From: Microbacterium invictum | GTDB taxonomy: Bacteria > Actinomycetota > Actinomycetes > Actinomycetales > Microbacteriaceae | NCBI RefSeq assembly: GCF_034421375.1 | Contig: NZ_CP139779.1 | Span: 2,170,001-2,234,000, forward strand | Direction: 5' to 3' | Length of the DNA: 64,000 bases | In this document: one piece after another, positions 17,320-26,025 of the stretch | Numbering within the stretch: position 1 is the stretch's first letter | Layout of the letters: the number at the start of each line of letters is the position of its first letter | Notes under the pieces: model-generated | What the model was told of the DNA's origin: nothing | Databases searched by the model: none | Seen by the model: only the letters and a program-made list of their open reading frames with translations | Position numbers and translations under genes: made by a program

Positions 17320-18077
17320 TTCTCTCTGCCGCGCTCGCCGCTTCAGCGCTCTTTGGTGGCCTGCCGGCTTCGAGTCAGTGCAATGACGTCGGGACGTGGA
17401 CATCCACGTGCGTGGAGAACACGGGAACCGAAGTCAACGTCGGCGCCAGCACGGGCTCCGGCGGAGGCGGATCGCAGAACGGCGGTCCCCCGCGCGGCGG
17501 AGCTTCCGAGGCTGTCGACCCCGCCGCGCCTGCCGAGCCCGCGTGCGTCGTCGAGTTGCGACGATGCGACATCAACTACGAAGTCGAGGCGCCTCCCGAG
17601 GTGACGATCGAGGATCTCGCGTCGTTCCGTCCCGCCCTGCCGCAGCTCGGCGGCGAACCCGCCGGGTTCGGCGTCGTGGGGATGCCGACGAACGTGTTCG
17701 CGTCGGCGAGTGCGCAGGAGATCCCCGGCGAGATCCTCGGCTGGGATGTGATCGTCCGCTTCGAGCCGTCGGCCTACGTGTTCTCCTACGGCGATGGAAC
17801 GACCGTACGGTCATCCTCGGGCGGGTCGTCGTGGTCGACGCTCGGTCAGCCCCAGTTCACTCCGACTCCCACCAGCCACGTCTACACCGACCGCGGTGTC
17901 TACCCGGTGTCGGTCACGGTCGAATACACCGCAGCCGTCACCTTCGGGTCGACGTGGCGCCCCGTCGCCGGAGTCGTCACCGCGTCGGCCGGCGGCTACG
18001 ACGTCGACGTCCGCGAGGTCCGCACCGCGCTCGTCGACCGCACGTGCGTGGAGGATCCGGGCGGCCCGGGCTGCTGA
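17310..18077 (+). CDS. Secreted protein with PKD-like fold
   Basis: 255 aa. The signal peptide (residues ~1-22, cleavage probably after ASS) is followed by a Gly/Ser/Pro-rich low-complexity linker (~45-75) and a C-terminal beta-rich domain. WDVIVRFEPSAYVFSYGDGT and SHVYTDRGVYPVSVTVEY are the YxWDFGDG-like and HxYxxxGxYxVxxTV strands of PKD domains. Four to six Cys residues suggest disulfides outside the cell. It overlaps the lipoprotein gene by 10 bp, so the two are probably one operon and may act together at the cell surface. The 5' end shares the low-GC stretch. No known function. Confidence 0.82.
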   Translation: MRLILSAALAASALFGGLPASSQCNDVGTWTSTCVENTGTEVNVGASTGSGGGGSQNGGPPRGGASEAVDPAAPAEPACVVELRRCDINYEVEAPPEVTIEDLASFRPALPQLGGEPAGFGVVGMPTNVFASASAQEIPGEILGWDVIVRFEPSAYVFSYGDGTTVRSSSGGSSWSTLGQPQFTPTPTSHVYTDRGVYPVSVTVEYTAAVTFGSTWRPVAGVVTASAGGYDVDVREVRTALVDRTCVEDPGGPGC

Positions 18078-18108
18078 TCCCGGGCGAACGGCGTGACAGG
18101 ATGTGCGC

Positions 18109-19038
18109 ATGCCGGATCGCCTGATGCTGCTCGACTCCGCGTCCCTGTACTTCCGCGCGTTCTACGGTGTCCCCGACACGGTCAAGGCGCCCGACGGGAC
18201 ACCGGTCAACGCGGTGCGCGGCTTCCTCGACATCATCGCCAAGCTCGTGACGACGTACAAGCCCACGCGCCTCGTCGCCTGCTGGGACGACGACTGGCGT
18301 CCGCAGTGGCGGGTCGACCTCATCCCCTCCTATAAGGCGCACCGGGTCGCCGAGATCGTGGCCGGCGGTCACGACGTCGAAGAGGTCCCTGATCCGCTCG
18401 AGGCCCAGGTTCCGATGATCCGCGCGACGCTCGACGCCCTGCGGATCCCCATCGTCGGGGCGGCGGACTACGAGGCGGATGATGTCATCGGCACGCTCGC
18501 CACAACGGCGACGGTACCGGTGGACATCGTGACCGGCGATCGGGATCTCTTCCAGCTCGTGAACGACGAGCGCGACGTGCGCGTCGTGTACACCGCCCGC
18601 GGCATGAGCAACCTCGACGTCATCACCGCCGACGTGGTGACGAAGAAGTACGGGGTGCGGCCCGATCAGTACGCGGACTTCGCGACCCTTCGAGGGGATT
18701 CGTCCGACGGGCTGCCCGGCGTCAGCGGCGTCGGCGAGAAGACGGCGGCGAGCCTGCTCTCGCAGCACGACGACCTCGCGGGCATCGTCGCAGCGGCAAA
18801 GGCCGGCGAGGGGATGTCCGCGGGCGTGCGATCGAAGATCCTCGCGGCGCTCCCCTACCTCGACGTCGCTCCGCGTGTCGTCGAGGTGGCGCGCGACCTC
18901 GATCTCACCGTGAACGGCGACGAACTCGCCGCCCTCGATGCCGCCGCGACGCAGGCCGCTCGCGAACTCGCGGAGCGCTGGGCGCTGGGCGGGTCGATGG
19001 ACCGGGTCCTCACGGCGATCGGGGCCGAGAGCGTCTGA
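18109..19038 (+). CDS. Stand-alone 5'-3' exonuclease (FEN/Pol I 5' nuclease family)
   Basis: 309 aa from the ATG at 18109; a GTG 6 bp earlier is in frame, but AGGA at 18098-18101 is spaced for the ATG. The metal-site motifs of the family are all present: LMLLDSASLYFRAFYG, SYKAHR, ADYEADDVIGTLA, IVTGDRDLFQLV and RGDSSDGLPGVSGVGEKTA with its helix-hairpin-helix. It resembles the isolated N-terminal nuclease of DNA polymerase I, with no polymerase part. The likely role is removal of RNA primers or flaps; in actinobacteria it is an extra copy beside polA. It is divergent in function from both neighbours. Confidence 0.92.
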   Translation: MPDRLMLLDSASLYFRAFYGVPDTVKAPDGTPVNAVRGFLDIIAKLVTTYKPTRLVACWDDDWRPQWRVDLIPSYKAHRVAEIVAGGHDVEEVPDPLEAQVPMIRATLDALRIPIVGAADYEADDVIGTLATTATVPVDIVTGDRDLFQLVNDERDVRVVYTARGMSNLDVITADVVTKKYGVRPDQYADFATLRGDSSDGLPGVSGVGEKTAASLLSQHDDLAGIVAAAKAGEGMSAGVRSKILAALPYLDVAPRVVEVARDLDLTVNGDELAALDAAATQAARELAERWALGGSMDRVLTAIGAESV

Positions 19039-19047
19039 CGCCCACGC

Positions 19048-19440
19048 TCAGCTCCCCGATTGACGCTTCCGGATGACGCGAAGGATCTCCTCGGTCAGCG
19101 CGCCGGTCTCCGACGACGCCGGAATCTCGGCCCGACTTCCTCCTGTGAGCGCGGCCGTGACAACCGCCTTCACCTCGGAGCGGTCGACCCCAGGGGGAAC
19201 CCGGAACGCGAGGATGTCGAAGTCTCGCGCGTCGTAGTCCGGAACAGTGGCGCGGACGCGACCCACCTCGGGCTGCTCGCTGGTCAGGTGAAGATGCGTC
19301 CGCAACTCGGGATCGAATCCGGTGACGCCGATGTACACGATCTCGTTCGTTTCGAGATCCATCCAGACGTAGATCCACGAGCCGGACGGCTGCACCCGAC
19401 CCGCGAGGACACGGATCTCACGGTGGACGTCGGCGCTCAT
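19048..19440 (-). CDS. GIY-YIG-like small protein
   Basis: 130 aa. SWIYVWMDLETNEIVYIGVTG (residues ~20-40) looks like the paired GIY and YIG strands of GIY-YIG nucleases; an Arg in ELRTHLH and a Glu in DRSEVKAVV could serve as catalytic residues. No DNA-binding domain is attached. The protein may be a small nuclease or a degenerate relative. It converges with the exonuclease gene (9 bp between stops), a possible but unproven association with DNA repair. The start ATG at 19440 is the only good one. Confidence 0.55.
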   Translation of the reverse strand: MSADVHREIRVLAGRVQPSGSWIYVWMDLETNEIVYIGVTGFDPELRTHLHLTSEQPEVGRVRATVPDYDARDFDILAFRVPPGVDRSEVKAVVTAALTGGSRAEIPASSETGALTEEILRVIRKRQSGS

Positions 19441-19485
19441 CCGTCCACGGTAGCCAGGCGCAGCGGCGCCGCTGACATCCCCCGC

Positions 19486-19953
19486 TTACGACCCCGGAAC
19501 GCAACCGCCGCCTTCGCGGGGGCCTCCGACCTCGACCTGGACCGTCTGCGCCGAGATCTCCCCGTAGAAGCATCCCCCTTCGACGCCCATCGCGCCGAAC
19601 GTCAGACTCCGCGCATCGCTGATCGTCTGCACGTCGGCCAGCCCGATCTCCGAAAGCCTCGCGGCGACCGCGTCCGGCGTGACCTCGCCGTCGCCTCGCA
19701 GCGCATCCAACGCGACGCTCACCTCGGGGACGAGCTCGCGGTTCGCGGCGACCGCGTCGTCCGAGAGCGGCATCCGCTCGCGACGAGCGTCGCCGTCAGC
19801 CGTCGCCTGGCCGGCATCCCGCGTCGGAGCGACCGACGCCGACTCCCCTGACCCGCCCGCGTCGCCACCCGTGCATCCCGACACCGCGGCTCCTGCGATC
19901 GCAAGAACGACCGCCAGGCCGGTCGCGCCGCCCAGACGTCGCCCGCGTGTCAT
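19486..19953 (-). CDS. Lipoprotein of unknown function
   Basis: 155 aa. The signal (RGRRLGGATGLAVVLAIAGA) ends in the lipobox VSGC at ~ residue 27, followed by a Gly/Ser/Ala linker and a ~90-residue domain with two Cys residues near the end (GGCFYGE and GGGCVPG). The domain includes a D-A-V-A-A-R-L-S-E-I-G-L helix. The ATG overlaps the stop of the MFS gene by 4 bp, so it is the last member of the trpD-PHP-MFS operon. No function known. Confidence 0.75.
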   Translation of the reverse strand: MTRGRRLGGATGLAVVLAIAGAAVSGCTGGDAGGSGESASVAPTRDAGQATADGDARRERMPLSDDAVAANRELVPEVSVALDALRGDGEVTPDAVAARLSEIGLADVQTISDARSLTFGAMGVEGGCFYGEISAQTVQVEVGGPREGGGCVPGS

Positions 19954-21251
19954 CCTCGCCCGCCCTTCGCCCCGCCTCGCGATCCTCCGCGCATGGAGGC
20001 GACGCTAGCCCCGATCAGCACCGCCGAGTAGACCCCCACCAGCGCGAGCACGAGGAGGAGCGCCGGGGTCCAGCTGCCGGTGAGGTCGTGCAGCAGACCG
20101 AATACCGGGCCGCCGGTGGCCGCGACGACGTACCCGCCACCCTGTACGAGAGCCGACAGGCCTGCAGCCTCGCTGTCGCTGCGCGCCACGGCCACAAGCA
20201 CCGAGAAGATGACGACGAAGCCGCCCGCATGCCCGATCGCGCCGATCGCGAGCCACAGGCCCAGCAGCTCCGGCGCCGCGAGCAGCCCCGCACCGAGCAC
20301 GACCCACGCCACGCAGATCACCATCGGCGGCACCAGTCGTGGCGTCCACCGGGCGAGGAACGGCACCACGAACGCCCCGGCGATGCCGGCGCCCTGGTAG
20401 ATGGACGCGAGTGCACCGGCGGCGTCGGGCCCGACGCCGAGTTCGTCGGACGCGATGGCCGGCAGCCACGTCGACAGACCGTAGTAGAGGAAGCTCTGCA
20501 TCCCGAACGACGCCACGAGGAGCCACGTGACGGGCCGCCGCATCATCGAGCGCTCTGCGCGGCGCGAGGCGATCACAGGCAGCGGACCCGTGATCGTGGC
20601 GGGATCGATATCGAGACCGGATGCCGCGTCGTGGCCTTCGCGCCGGGGCGCAAACTCTCCGGAGTAGCGCTCCGCGCCCGGCCCCTTACGACGAGATCGC
20701 GTCAGGTGAGCACCCCACAGGACGATGCCCGCGACGGTGATGAAGGACCACGTCAGAAGCGCCAGCGGCCAGCCGATGAGGGAGGCCAGCGGCGCGGTCA
20801 GCGACGAGGTGAGCAGCGACCCCACATTCATGGTCGCCGCGTAGGCGGCGGTGACGAGCCCAACCCGCTCAGGCGCCACGTCGCGCCGGATGATCACCGG
20901 AATCACCACGTTGCCGATGGTGATGGATGCTCCGATGACCATCATTCCGGCGAGCATGAAGCCGAAGTCCGGCACGGTGCGGATGACGGTCCCGAGGAGC
21001 ACGCCAGACAGAGAGACGAGCAGGGCCATCTCCGCACCCGTGCGTCGGACGAAGACCGCCGCGAGCGGGGTCAGCAGCGCGAACATGAGCACCGGCGCGG
21101 TGGTGAGGAGTCCCGCACTCGCGCCGGTGATGCCGAGGTCGGCCTCGATGTCACGAAGCACCGGCGTGGGCGAGACGATCGGCCCGCGCAGGCTCAGCGC
21201 GGCGGTGAGCACGCCGGCGATGACGAACCACGGGAAGGAGGAGCGACTCAC
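19950..21251 (-). CDS. MFS transporter, CynX/NimT-like
   Basis: 433 aa starting at GTG 21251, which overlaps the PHP gene stop (GTGA). About 12 membrane helices with a charged central loop (~ residues 195-250). The N-terminus FPWFVIAGVLTAALSLRGPIVSPTPVL matches the CynX/NimT group (cyanate or 2-nitroimidazole transport in E. coli), in which the residue after helix 1 is R-x-P-x-x-x-x-x-P. The substrate here is unknown. The C-terminus is very basic and Gly-rich. It is coupled on both sides by 4-bp overlaps. Confidence 0.88.
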   Translation of the reverse strand: MSRSSFPWFVIAGVLTAALSLRGPIVSPTPVLRDIEADLGITGASAGLLTTAPVLMFALLTPLAAVFVRRTGAEMALLVSLSGVLLGTVIRTVPDFGFMLAGMMVIGASITIGNVVIPVIIRRDVAPERVGLVTAAYAATMNVGSLLTSSLTAPLASLIGWPLALLTWSFITVAGIVLWGAHLTRSRRKGPGAERYSGEFAPRREGHDAASGLDIDPATITGPLPVIASRRAERSMMRRPVTWLLVASFGMQSFLYYGLSTWLPAIASDELGVGPDAAGALASIYQGAGIAGAFVVPFLARWTPRLVPPMVICVAWVVLGAGLLAAPELLGLWLAIGAIGHAGGFVVIFSVLVAVARSDSEAAGLSALVQGGGYVVAATGGPVFGLLHDLTGSWTPALLLVLALVGVYSAVLIGASVASMRGGSRGGAKGGRG

Positions 21252-22243
21252 CGCCGTGCGCCCGTCCACTTCCGGAGCCTGTCGAGCGGCCAGGTCGTGA
21301 CGATCCGTTCCGCGGGAACGCCGGCTCGCTCGGCGCGCTCGGCGCCGTAGTCCAGCAGCGACAGCTGTCCCGGCGCGTGGGCGTCGGAGTCGATGGAGAA
21401 CAGGCAGCCGGTGTCGAGGGCGATCGCGATGAGGTCGTCGGGCGGGTCCTGTCGTTCGGGGCGGGAGTTGATCTCGACAGCGACCCCGTGCTCGGCGCAC
21501 GCGTCGAACACCGCGCGCGCGTCGAACTCGGAAGGCGGACGCGTCCCGCGCGATCCCTCGACCAACCGCCCGGTGACGTGTCCGAGCACGTCCACGCGGC
21601 CGCTGGAGACCGCGGCGACCATGCGCCGCGTCATCGGCCCGCGCTCCATGCGCAGATGGGAATGCACGGATGCGACGACCACGTCGAGCTCGCGGAGGAG
21701 GTCGGCCTCCTGATCCAGTCCCCCGTCGTCGAGGATGTCGACCTCGATGCCGGTGAGGACGGTCGTGGTCCCGGACGGGAGCGAGCGGACGACTCCCAGC
21801 TGTTCGCGCAGCCGCTCGGCCGAGAGCCCGTTCGCCACGCGCAGGCGCGGGGAGTGGTCGGTCAGGGCGAAGTACTCGTGTCCGAGATCGTTCGCGGCGG
21901 CGACCATGAGGTCGATGGAGGTGAGGCCGTCCGACCATTCGCTGTGGGCGTGCAGGTCTCCTCGCAGAAGGGGGCGCAGGGTCGAGGTCCGCTCCTCGCC
22001 GGCCAGCGCCCGCAGATCCGTCAGATACTGCGGCACCTTTCCCGCGAGGGCTTCCTGGATGACCGCGAAGGTCGAGTCGCCGATGCCTTTCCGCCGCTTC
22101 AGAGAGGCGGTGTCGCGCAGCTGAGCGTCGTCGAGGGCGGCGATCGCATCCGCGGCGGTGCGGAAGGCCTTGGACTTGTACCGCGACGACCGCTCCCGCT
22201 CGAGAAGTCGCGCGATCTCGGTCAGCGCTTCGTGCGGGTTCAT
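21248..22243 (-). CDS. PHP-domain phosphoesterase with helix-hairpin-helix (PolX C-terminal-like)
   Basis: 331 aa from the ATG at 22243, which overlaps the trpD stop by 4 bp. Residues ~1-80 are helical with a LKRRKGIGDSTFAVIQEAL hairpin motif, like the HhH part of family X polymerases. Residues ~90-331 are a PHP metallo-phosphoesterase: DLHAHSEWSDG, LTDHSP, EINSRPERQDPP and DSDAHAPGQL supply the His/Asp metal ligands. It resembles the C-terminal half of bacterial PolX without the polymerase palm, so a nuclease or phosphatase in DNA repair is plausible. In M. tuberculosis a similar protein is a free-standing PHP family member. Confidence 0.87.
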   Translation of the reverse strand: MNPHEALTEIARLLERERSSRYKSKAFRTAADAIAALDDAQLRDTASLKRRKGIGDSTFAVIQEALAGKVPQYLTDLRALAGEERTSTLRPLLRGDLHAHSEWSDGLTSIDLMVAAANDLGHEYFALTDHSPRLRVANGLSAERLREQLGVVRSLPSGTTTVLTGIEVDILDDGGLDQEADLLRELDVVVASVHSHLRMERGPMTRRMVAAVSSGRVDVLGHVTGRLVEGSRGTRPPSEFDARAVFDACAEHGVAVEINSRPERQDPPDDLIAIALDTGCLFSIDSDAHAPGQLSLLDYGAERAERAGVPAERIVTTWPLDRLRKWTGARR

Positions 22244-23304
22244 GCCCCCGCGAGCGCCTGGGAGGTCGTGACCCATTCGTCGAGCTTGCGGGCGGCCGAG
22301 CCGTCGTCGACGGCTGCCGCGGCGACATCCCGGGCTTCTGAAAGCCGCTCGAGGATCGGACGGCCCGCCTGCCCGGGGTCGCGGAAGAGTCGGTAGGCGA
22401 CGATGCCGGCAGCGGCATTGAGCAGCACGATGTCTCGGACCGGACCGCTCTCACCCCCGAGCACGCGGCGCACCACGGCGGCGTTCTCGTCGGGCTGACC
22501 GCCCAGCAGGTCGTCGATGTCGGCGAGGGGGATGCCGAGATCCCGGGGATCGAGGTCGTGCTCGTGCACGTCGCCGAGGCTGATCTCCCACAGGCGGCTG
22601 TGGCCGGTCGTGGTGAGCTCGTCCAATCCGTCGTCACCGCGGAAGACCAGCGCGGTGGCCCCCCGGGTGCGGAAGACGCCCGTGATGAGCGGCACCCGAT
22701 CGAGGCTCGCCACACCCACGGCGTTCGCCTCTGCGCGTGCCGGGTTGCACAGCGGGCCGAGGAAGTTGAACACCGTCGGGACGCCCAGCTCCCGCCGCAC
22801 GGGGCCGGCGTGCCGGAATCCCGGGTGGAAGGCCGTTGCGAAGGCGAAGGTGATCCCCGCGCGGGAAAGACTCTCGGCCACCGCGGCCGGGTCGAGGGTC
22901 AGATCGATGCCGAGGGCCGCGAGCACGTCCGACGACCCCGACGAGGAGCTCGCGGCCTTGTTTCCGTGCTTGACGACGGGAATTCCGGATGCGGCGGCGA
23001 CGACGGCGGCCATCGTCGAGACGTTCACCGTGCCGAACCTGTCACCGCCGGTCCCGACGATGTCGAGGACGTCGGCGGGCACGTCGAGCGGCACGGCGGC
23101 CTCGAGGATCGCGTCGCGGAAACCGACGATCTCGTCGACGGTCTCGCCCTTGGCCCGCAGGGCGGTGAGGAAGCCGCCGATCTGCGCGGGCGTCGCCTCG
23201 CCGTTCATGATCTGACGCATCGCCCATGTCGATTCGGACACGCTGAGGTCGCGCCGATCCAACAGGCTCGTCAGCACACCCGGCCATGAAGAGAGCTCCG
23301 CCAT
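22240..23304 (-). CDS. trpD: Anthranilate phosphoribosyltransferase
   Basis: 354 aa. It transfers phosphoribose from PRPP to anthranilate in tryptophan synthesis. Seen: the GTGGDRFGTVNVSTMAA glycine-rich loop (~ residues 81-97), KHGNKAASSSSGSSD (~109-123), HPGFRHAGPVRRELGVPTVFNFLGPLCNPA and the family-typical length. The start at 23304 is favoured because TAGGCT lies 7 nt upstream; an ATG at 23310 is also in frame. The other trp genes are not in the window. trpD heads an overlapping set with PHP, MFS and lipoprotein genes, which are functionally unrelated. Confidence 0.96.
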   Translation of the reverse strand: MAELSSWPGVLTSLLDRRDLSVSESTWAMRQIMNGEATPAQIGGFLTALRAKGETVDEIVGFRDAILEAAVPLDVPADVLDIVGTGGDRFGTVNVSTMAAVVAAASGIPVVKHGNKAASSSSGSSDVLAALGIDLTLDPAAVAESLSRAGITFAFATAFHPGFRHAGPVRRELGVPTVFNFLGPLCNPARAEANAVGVASLDRVPLITGVFRTRGATALVFRGDDGLDELTTTGHSRLWEISLGDVHEHDLDPRDLGIPLADIDDLLGGQPDENAAVVRRVLGGESGPVRDIVLLNAAAGIVAYRLFRDPGQAGRPILERLSEARDVAAAAVDDGSAARKLDEWVTTSQALAGA

Positions 23305-23311
23305 GGGCATC

Positions 23312-23317
23312 AGCCTA
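23312..23317 (-). promoter_or_regulatory. -10 box of leaderless trpD promoter
   Basis: Minus-strand TAGGCT is followed by 7 nt and the ATG at 23304. No clear -35 was seen. Confidence 0.45.
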
Positions 23318-23446
23318 CTGTCGAGCACCGTCGAGACATTTCGTGGGCTTTTGCGAGCGGAAGCCCAGGGATCATCCAGCCGGGGGATTGGTTCGACGGT
23401 GAGAGATCGACCCTATGCGATGGGCGATCGACGGCCTGATCTCAGA

Positions 23447-23452
23447 CATAAT
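23447..23452 (+). promoter_or_regulatory. -10 box for ctaE-qcrCAB
   Basis: CATAAT at 23447-23452 is 7 nt before the GTG at 23460, fitting a leaderless transcript for the respiratory operon. The -35 region is unclear. Confidence 0.4.
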
Positions 23453-23459
23453 GGGGAGC

Positions 23460-24095
23460 GTGACGACCACCCCTGCCACCTACTCCCAGGCCATGCGGTC
23501 CGTCAAGCGACCCGATCCGGTCGCCGTCGGAACGATCGTATGGCTCGGTTCGGAGGTGATGTTCTTCGCGGGTCTCTTCGCGATCTACTTCACCCTCCGC
23601 AGCACCTCTCCCGAGCTCTGGGCCGAGCGCACCGAGCTCCTGAACGTGCCGTACGCGACCGTCAACACGATCATCCTGGTGCTGTCGTCGGTGACCTGCC
23701 AGATGGGTGTGTTCGCCGCCGAGCGCGCTCAGCCCTACACGGTGAAGTCGAACCGGTTCTGGAACCGCTGGGGAATGGTCGAGTGGTTCTGGCTGACGTT
23801 CGCGCTCGGCGCGATCTTCGTCTCGGGTCAGGTGTGGGAGTACGCCCAGCTCGTGTACGAAGGTATGTCGATCGACGCAGACTCGTACGCCTCGGCCTTC
23901 TACCTCACGACCGGGTTCCACGCCCTCCACGTGACTGGCGGCCTCATCGCCTTCCTGCTCGTCATCGGACGCGCCTACGCCGTCCGCAACTTCGGGCGGA
24001 AGGAAGAGACCTCGGCGATCGTGGTGTCCTACTACTGGCACTTCGTCGACGTCGTGTGGATCGCCCTCTTCCTCGTCATCTACTTCCTCAAGTGA
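23460..24095 (+). CDS. ctaE: Cytochrome c oxidase subunit III (aa3)
   Basis: 211 aa with five membrane helices, the short actinobacterial form. [22 protein letters not shown] (~ residues 23-44), the conserved Glu in that first helix, and the [11 protein letters not shown] helix near residue 155 identify subunit III, which stabilises the oxidase core. The GTG at 23460 ([10 protein letters not shown]) was chosen; an ATG at 23451 would overlap the -10 box. It begins the ctaE-qcrC-qcrA-qcrB operon, the usual order in actinobacteria, where bc1 and aa3 form a supercomplex. Confidence 0.95.
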   Translation: MTTTPATYSQAMRSVKRPDPVAVGTIVWLGSEVMFFAGLFAIYFTLRSTSPELWAERTELLNVPYATVNTIILVLSSVTCQMGVFAAERAQPYTVKSNRFWNRWGMVEWFWLTFALGAIFVSGQVWEYAQLVYEGMSIDADSYASAFYLTTGFHALHVTGGLIAFLLVIGRAYAVRNFGRKEETSAIVVSYYWHFVDVVWIALFLVIYFLK

Positions 24096-24115
24096 GAGCG
24101 GAGCTGAATCCGGAT

Positions 24116-24916
24116 ATGCCACGCAAGAAACCGCACCGCTCGACCGGCCGCCGCAGCCCCTGGGCCGCCGCAGCGCTCATCGGTATCGGCCTCCTCATCA
24201 CGGGGGGCGTCTACGCCGGAGCCTCCGCAGCGGTCGCCGCCACCGACGACGGTGGCTCGACACAGGAGCTGACCGTCGAGGACGGCGAACTGCTGTTCCA
24301 GGCCAACTGCGCCACGTGCCACGGTCTGGACCTCCAGGGTTCCGAGGCCGGCCCGTCGCTCTACGGCGTCGGTGAGCTGTCGGTCCACTTCCAGGTCAGC
24401 ACCGGGCGCATGCCGCTGCAGGCGCAGGGTCCGCAGGCTCCGCAGAAGCCCGTGCAGTTCACCGACGCACAGACGCAGGCCCTCGCCGAGTACGTGCAGT
24501 CGGTGGCCCCAGGTCCGGAGTTCCCGGCCGACGAGGTTCTGGACGGTGAAGGAGACGCCTCGCACGGTGGCGAGCTGTTCCGCATCAACTGCGCGATGTG
24601 CCACAACGTCGCCGGTGCCGGTGGCGCCCTGACCGAGGGCAAGTACGCCCCGGCTCTGGACGGCACGTCGCCGCTGAACATCTACGCCGCGATGGTGACC
24701 GGCCCGCAGAACATGCCGGTGTTCAACAACATGAACCTCTCCCTCGAGGAGAAGCGGGACATCATCACCTACCTGCTCTACATACAGGAAAACCGGTCCC
24801 CCGGTGGGTTCGAGCTCGGTTCGCTGGGCCCGGTCTCCGAGGGTCTGTTCATCTGGATCTTCGGCATCGGTTCGCTGATCGCCATCACCGTGTGGGTCAC
24901 GGCGAAATCCAACTGA
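24116..24916 (+). CDS. qcrC: Diheme cytochrome c subunit of bc1 complex
   Basis: 266 aa. The N-terminal helix (~20-42) anchors it, followed by two periplasmic-side cytochrome c domains with heme motifs CATCH (~66) and CAMCH (~160), and a C-terminal helix (~240-262). In actinobacteria this diheme protein (cytochrome cc) replaces soluble cytochrome c and carries electrons directly from bc1 to the aa3 oxidase. The ATG at 24116 fits the conserved basic N-terminus MPRKKPHRS. It sits 20 bp after ctaE and 29 bp before qcrA. Confidence 0.96.
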   Translation: MPRKKPHRSTGRRSPWAAAALIGIGLLITGGVYAGASAAVAATDDGGSTQELTVEDGELLFQANCATCHGLDLQGSEAGPSLYGVGELSVHFQVSTGRMPLQAQGPQAPQKPVQFTDAQTQALAEYVQSVAPGPEFPADEVLDGEGDASHGGELFRINCAMCHNVAGAGGALTEGKYAPALDGTSPLNIYAAMVTGPQNMPVFNNMNLSLEEKRDIITYLLYIQENRSPGGFELGSLGPVSEGLFIWIFGIGSLIAITVWVTAKSN

Positions 24917-24945
24917 CCCGACACGACACAGCAACGAGGAGCACC

Positions 24946-26025
24946 ATGGCACACGAGGACGACGCGCTCGCCCACGAGAGGGATTCCTGGAAGCCCTCGA
25001 GCGGTCTTGCCGTGGCCGTCAAGGAGCCGGTCCAGACGCCGGCTCTGCCGCCCCACCGTGAGCGGATGACGGACAAGGACCCCGCCGCGATGAAGCGGGC
25101 GGTCCGCACGGTCTACACCCTGTTCTACCTGTCGGTCGCCGGCAGCATCGCCGCGATGGTGGCGTACTTCGCGTTCCCGATCGAGAGCGGTCGGCTCACC
25201 GACATCCGGTACAACAACCTCTTCATCGGTCTGGGCATCGCCCTGGCCCTGCTGGCCATCGGCATCGCCGCGATCCACTGGTCGAAGGCGATCATGGCCG
25301 ACAAGGAGCACATCGAGCCCCGGCACGCCACGCGCGGCAAGGACACGACCCGCGCCGCGGTCGTGGAGTCGTTCCGCACGGCCAACGAGGAGTCCGGTTT
25401 CGGTCGCCGCGCACTGATCCGCAACGGACTGTTCGCCGCGCTGGCCGCCTCGATCCTGCCCGGCATCACGCTGTTCCGCGGTCTCGCTCCTTTCGACTCG
25501 ACGGAGAACCCGATCGCGGGCAACCCGGTCGCGCTCCTGGAGCACACGATGTGGGGCGAGGGCATGCGCCTCGCGCTCGACCCCACGGGCGAGCCCATCC
25601 GCGCCGCGGACGTCACCCTCGGATCGGCGTTCCACGTCATCCCCGAACCCCTCGCCGAGCTCTCCCACGAGGAGGGCTACCTCGAGGAGAAGGCCAAGGC
25701 GATCGTCCTCCTCATGCGTCTGCGTCCGGAGGATCTGCCCGCCGAGACCAACCGCCTGGACTGGACCTACGACGGGATCGTGGCCTACTCCAAGGTCTGC
25801 ACGCACGTCGGCTGCCCCGTGGCTCTCTACGAGCAGCTGACCCACCACCTGCTGTGCCCCTGCCACCAGTCGCAGTTCGACGTGGCCAACGGCGCACGGG
25901 TGATCTTCGGCCCGGCCGCCCGGCCGCTGCCGCAGTTGCCGATCACCGTCGACGACGAGGGCTACCTCGTCGCCCAGAGTGACTTCACCGAACCCGTTGG
26001 GCCGAGCTTCTGGGAGCGTCGATGA
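24946..26025 (+). CDS. qcrA: Rieske iron-sulfur subunit of bc1 complex
   Basis: 359 aa. GAGGAGCACC precedes the ATG. Three membrane helices lie at about 55-75, 85-107 and 160-178, typical of the actinobacterial Rieske protein, which has extra helices. The 2Fe-2S site is CTHVGCPV (~285-292) and CPCHQSQFD (~305-313), each giving one Cys and one His. It passes electrons from menaquinol to qcrC. The stop overlaps the qcrB start by 4 bp. Confidence 0.97.
   Translation: MAHEDDALAHERDSWKPSSGLAVAVKEPVQTPALPPHRERMTDKDPAAMKRAVRTVYTLFYLSVAGSIAAMVAYFAFPIESGRLTDIRYNNLFIGLGIALALLAIGIAAIHWSKAIMADKEHIEPRHATRGKDTTRAAVVESFRTANEESGFGRRALIRNGLFAALAASILPGITLFRGLAPFDSTENPIAGNPVALLEHTMWGEGMRLALDPTGEPIRAADVTLGSAFHVIPEPLAELSHEEGYLEEKAKAIVLLMRLRPEDLPAETNRLDWTYDGIVAYSKVCTHVGCPVALYEQLTHHLLCPCHQSQFDVANGARVIFGPAARPLPQLPITVDDEGYLVAQSDFTEPVGPSFWERR

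Noticed and set aside
12298..20000. Accessory stretch examined for defence or prophage genes
   Set aside because: No integrase, helicase-nuclease, toxin-antitoxin or phage structural protein is recognisable; the content is surface sugar, secreted and repair-like genes.
19950..22715. Apparent fusion of trpD, PHP and MFS sequence in one long minus-strand frame
   Set aside because: Only the MFS portion is genuine in this frame; the rest runs out-of-frame across the PHP and trpD genes, which have their own frames with full motifs.
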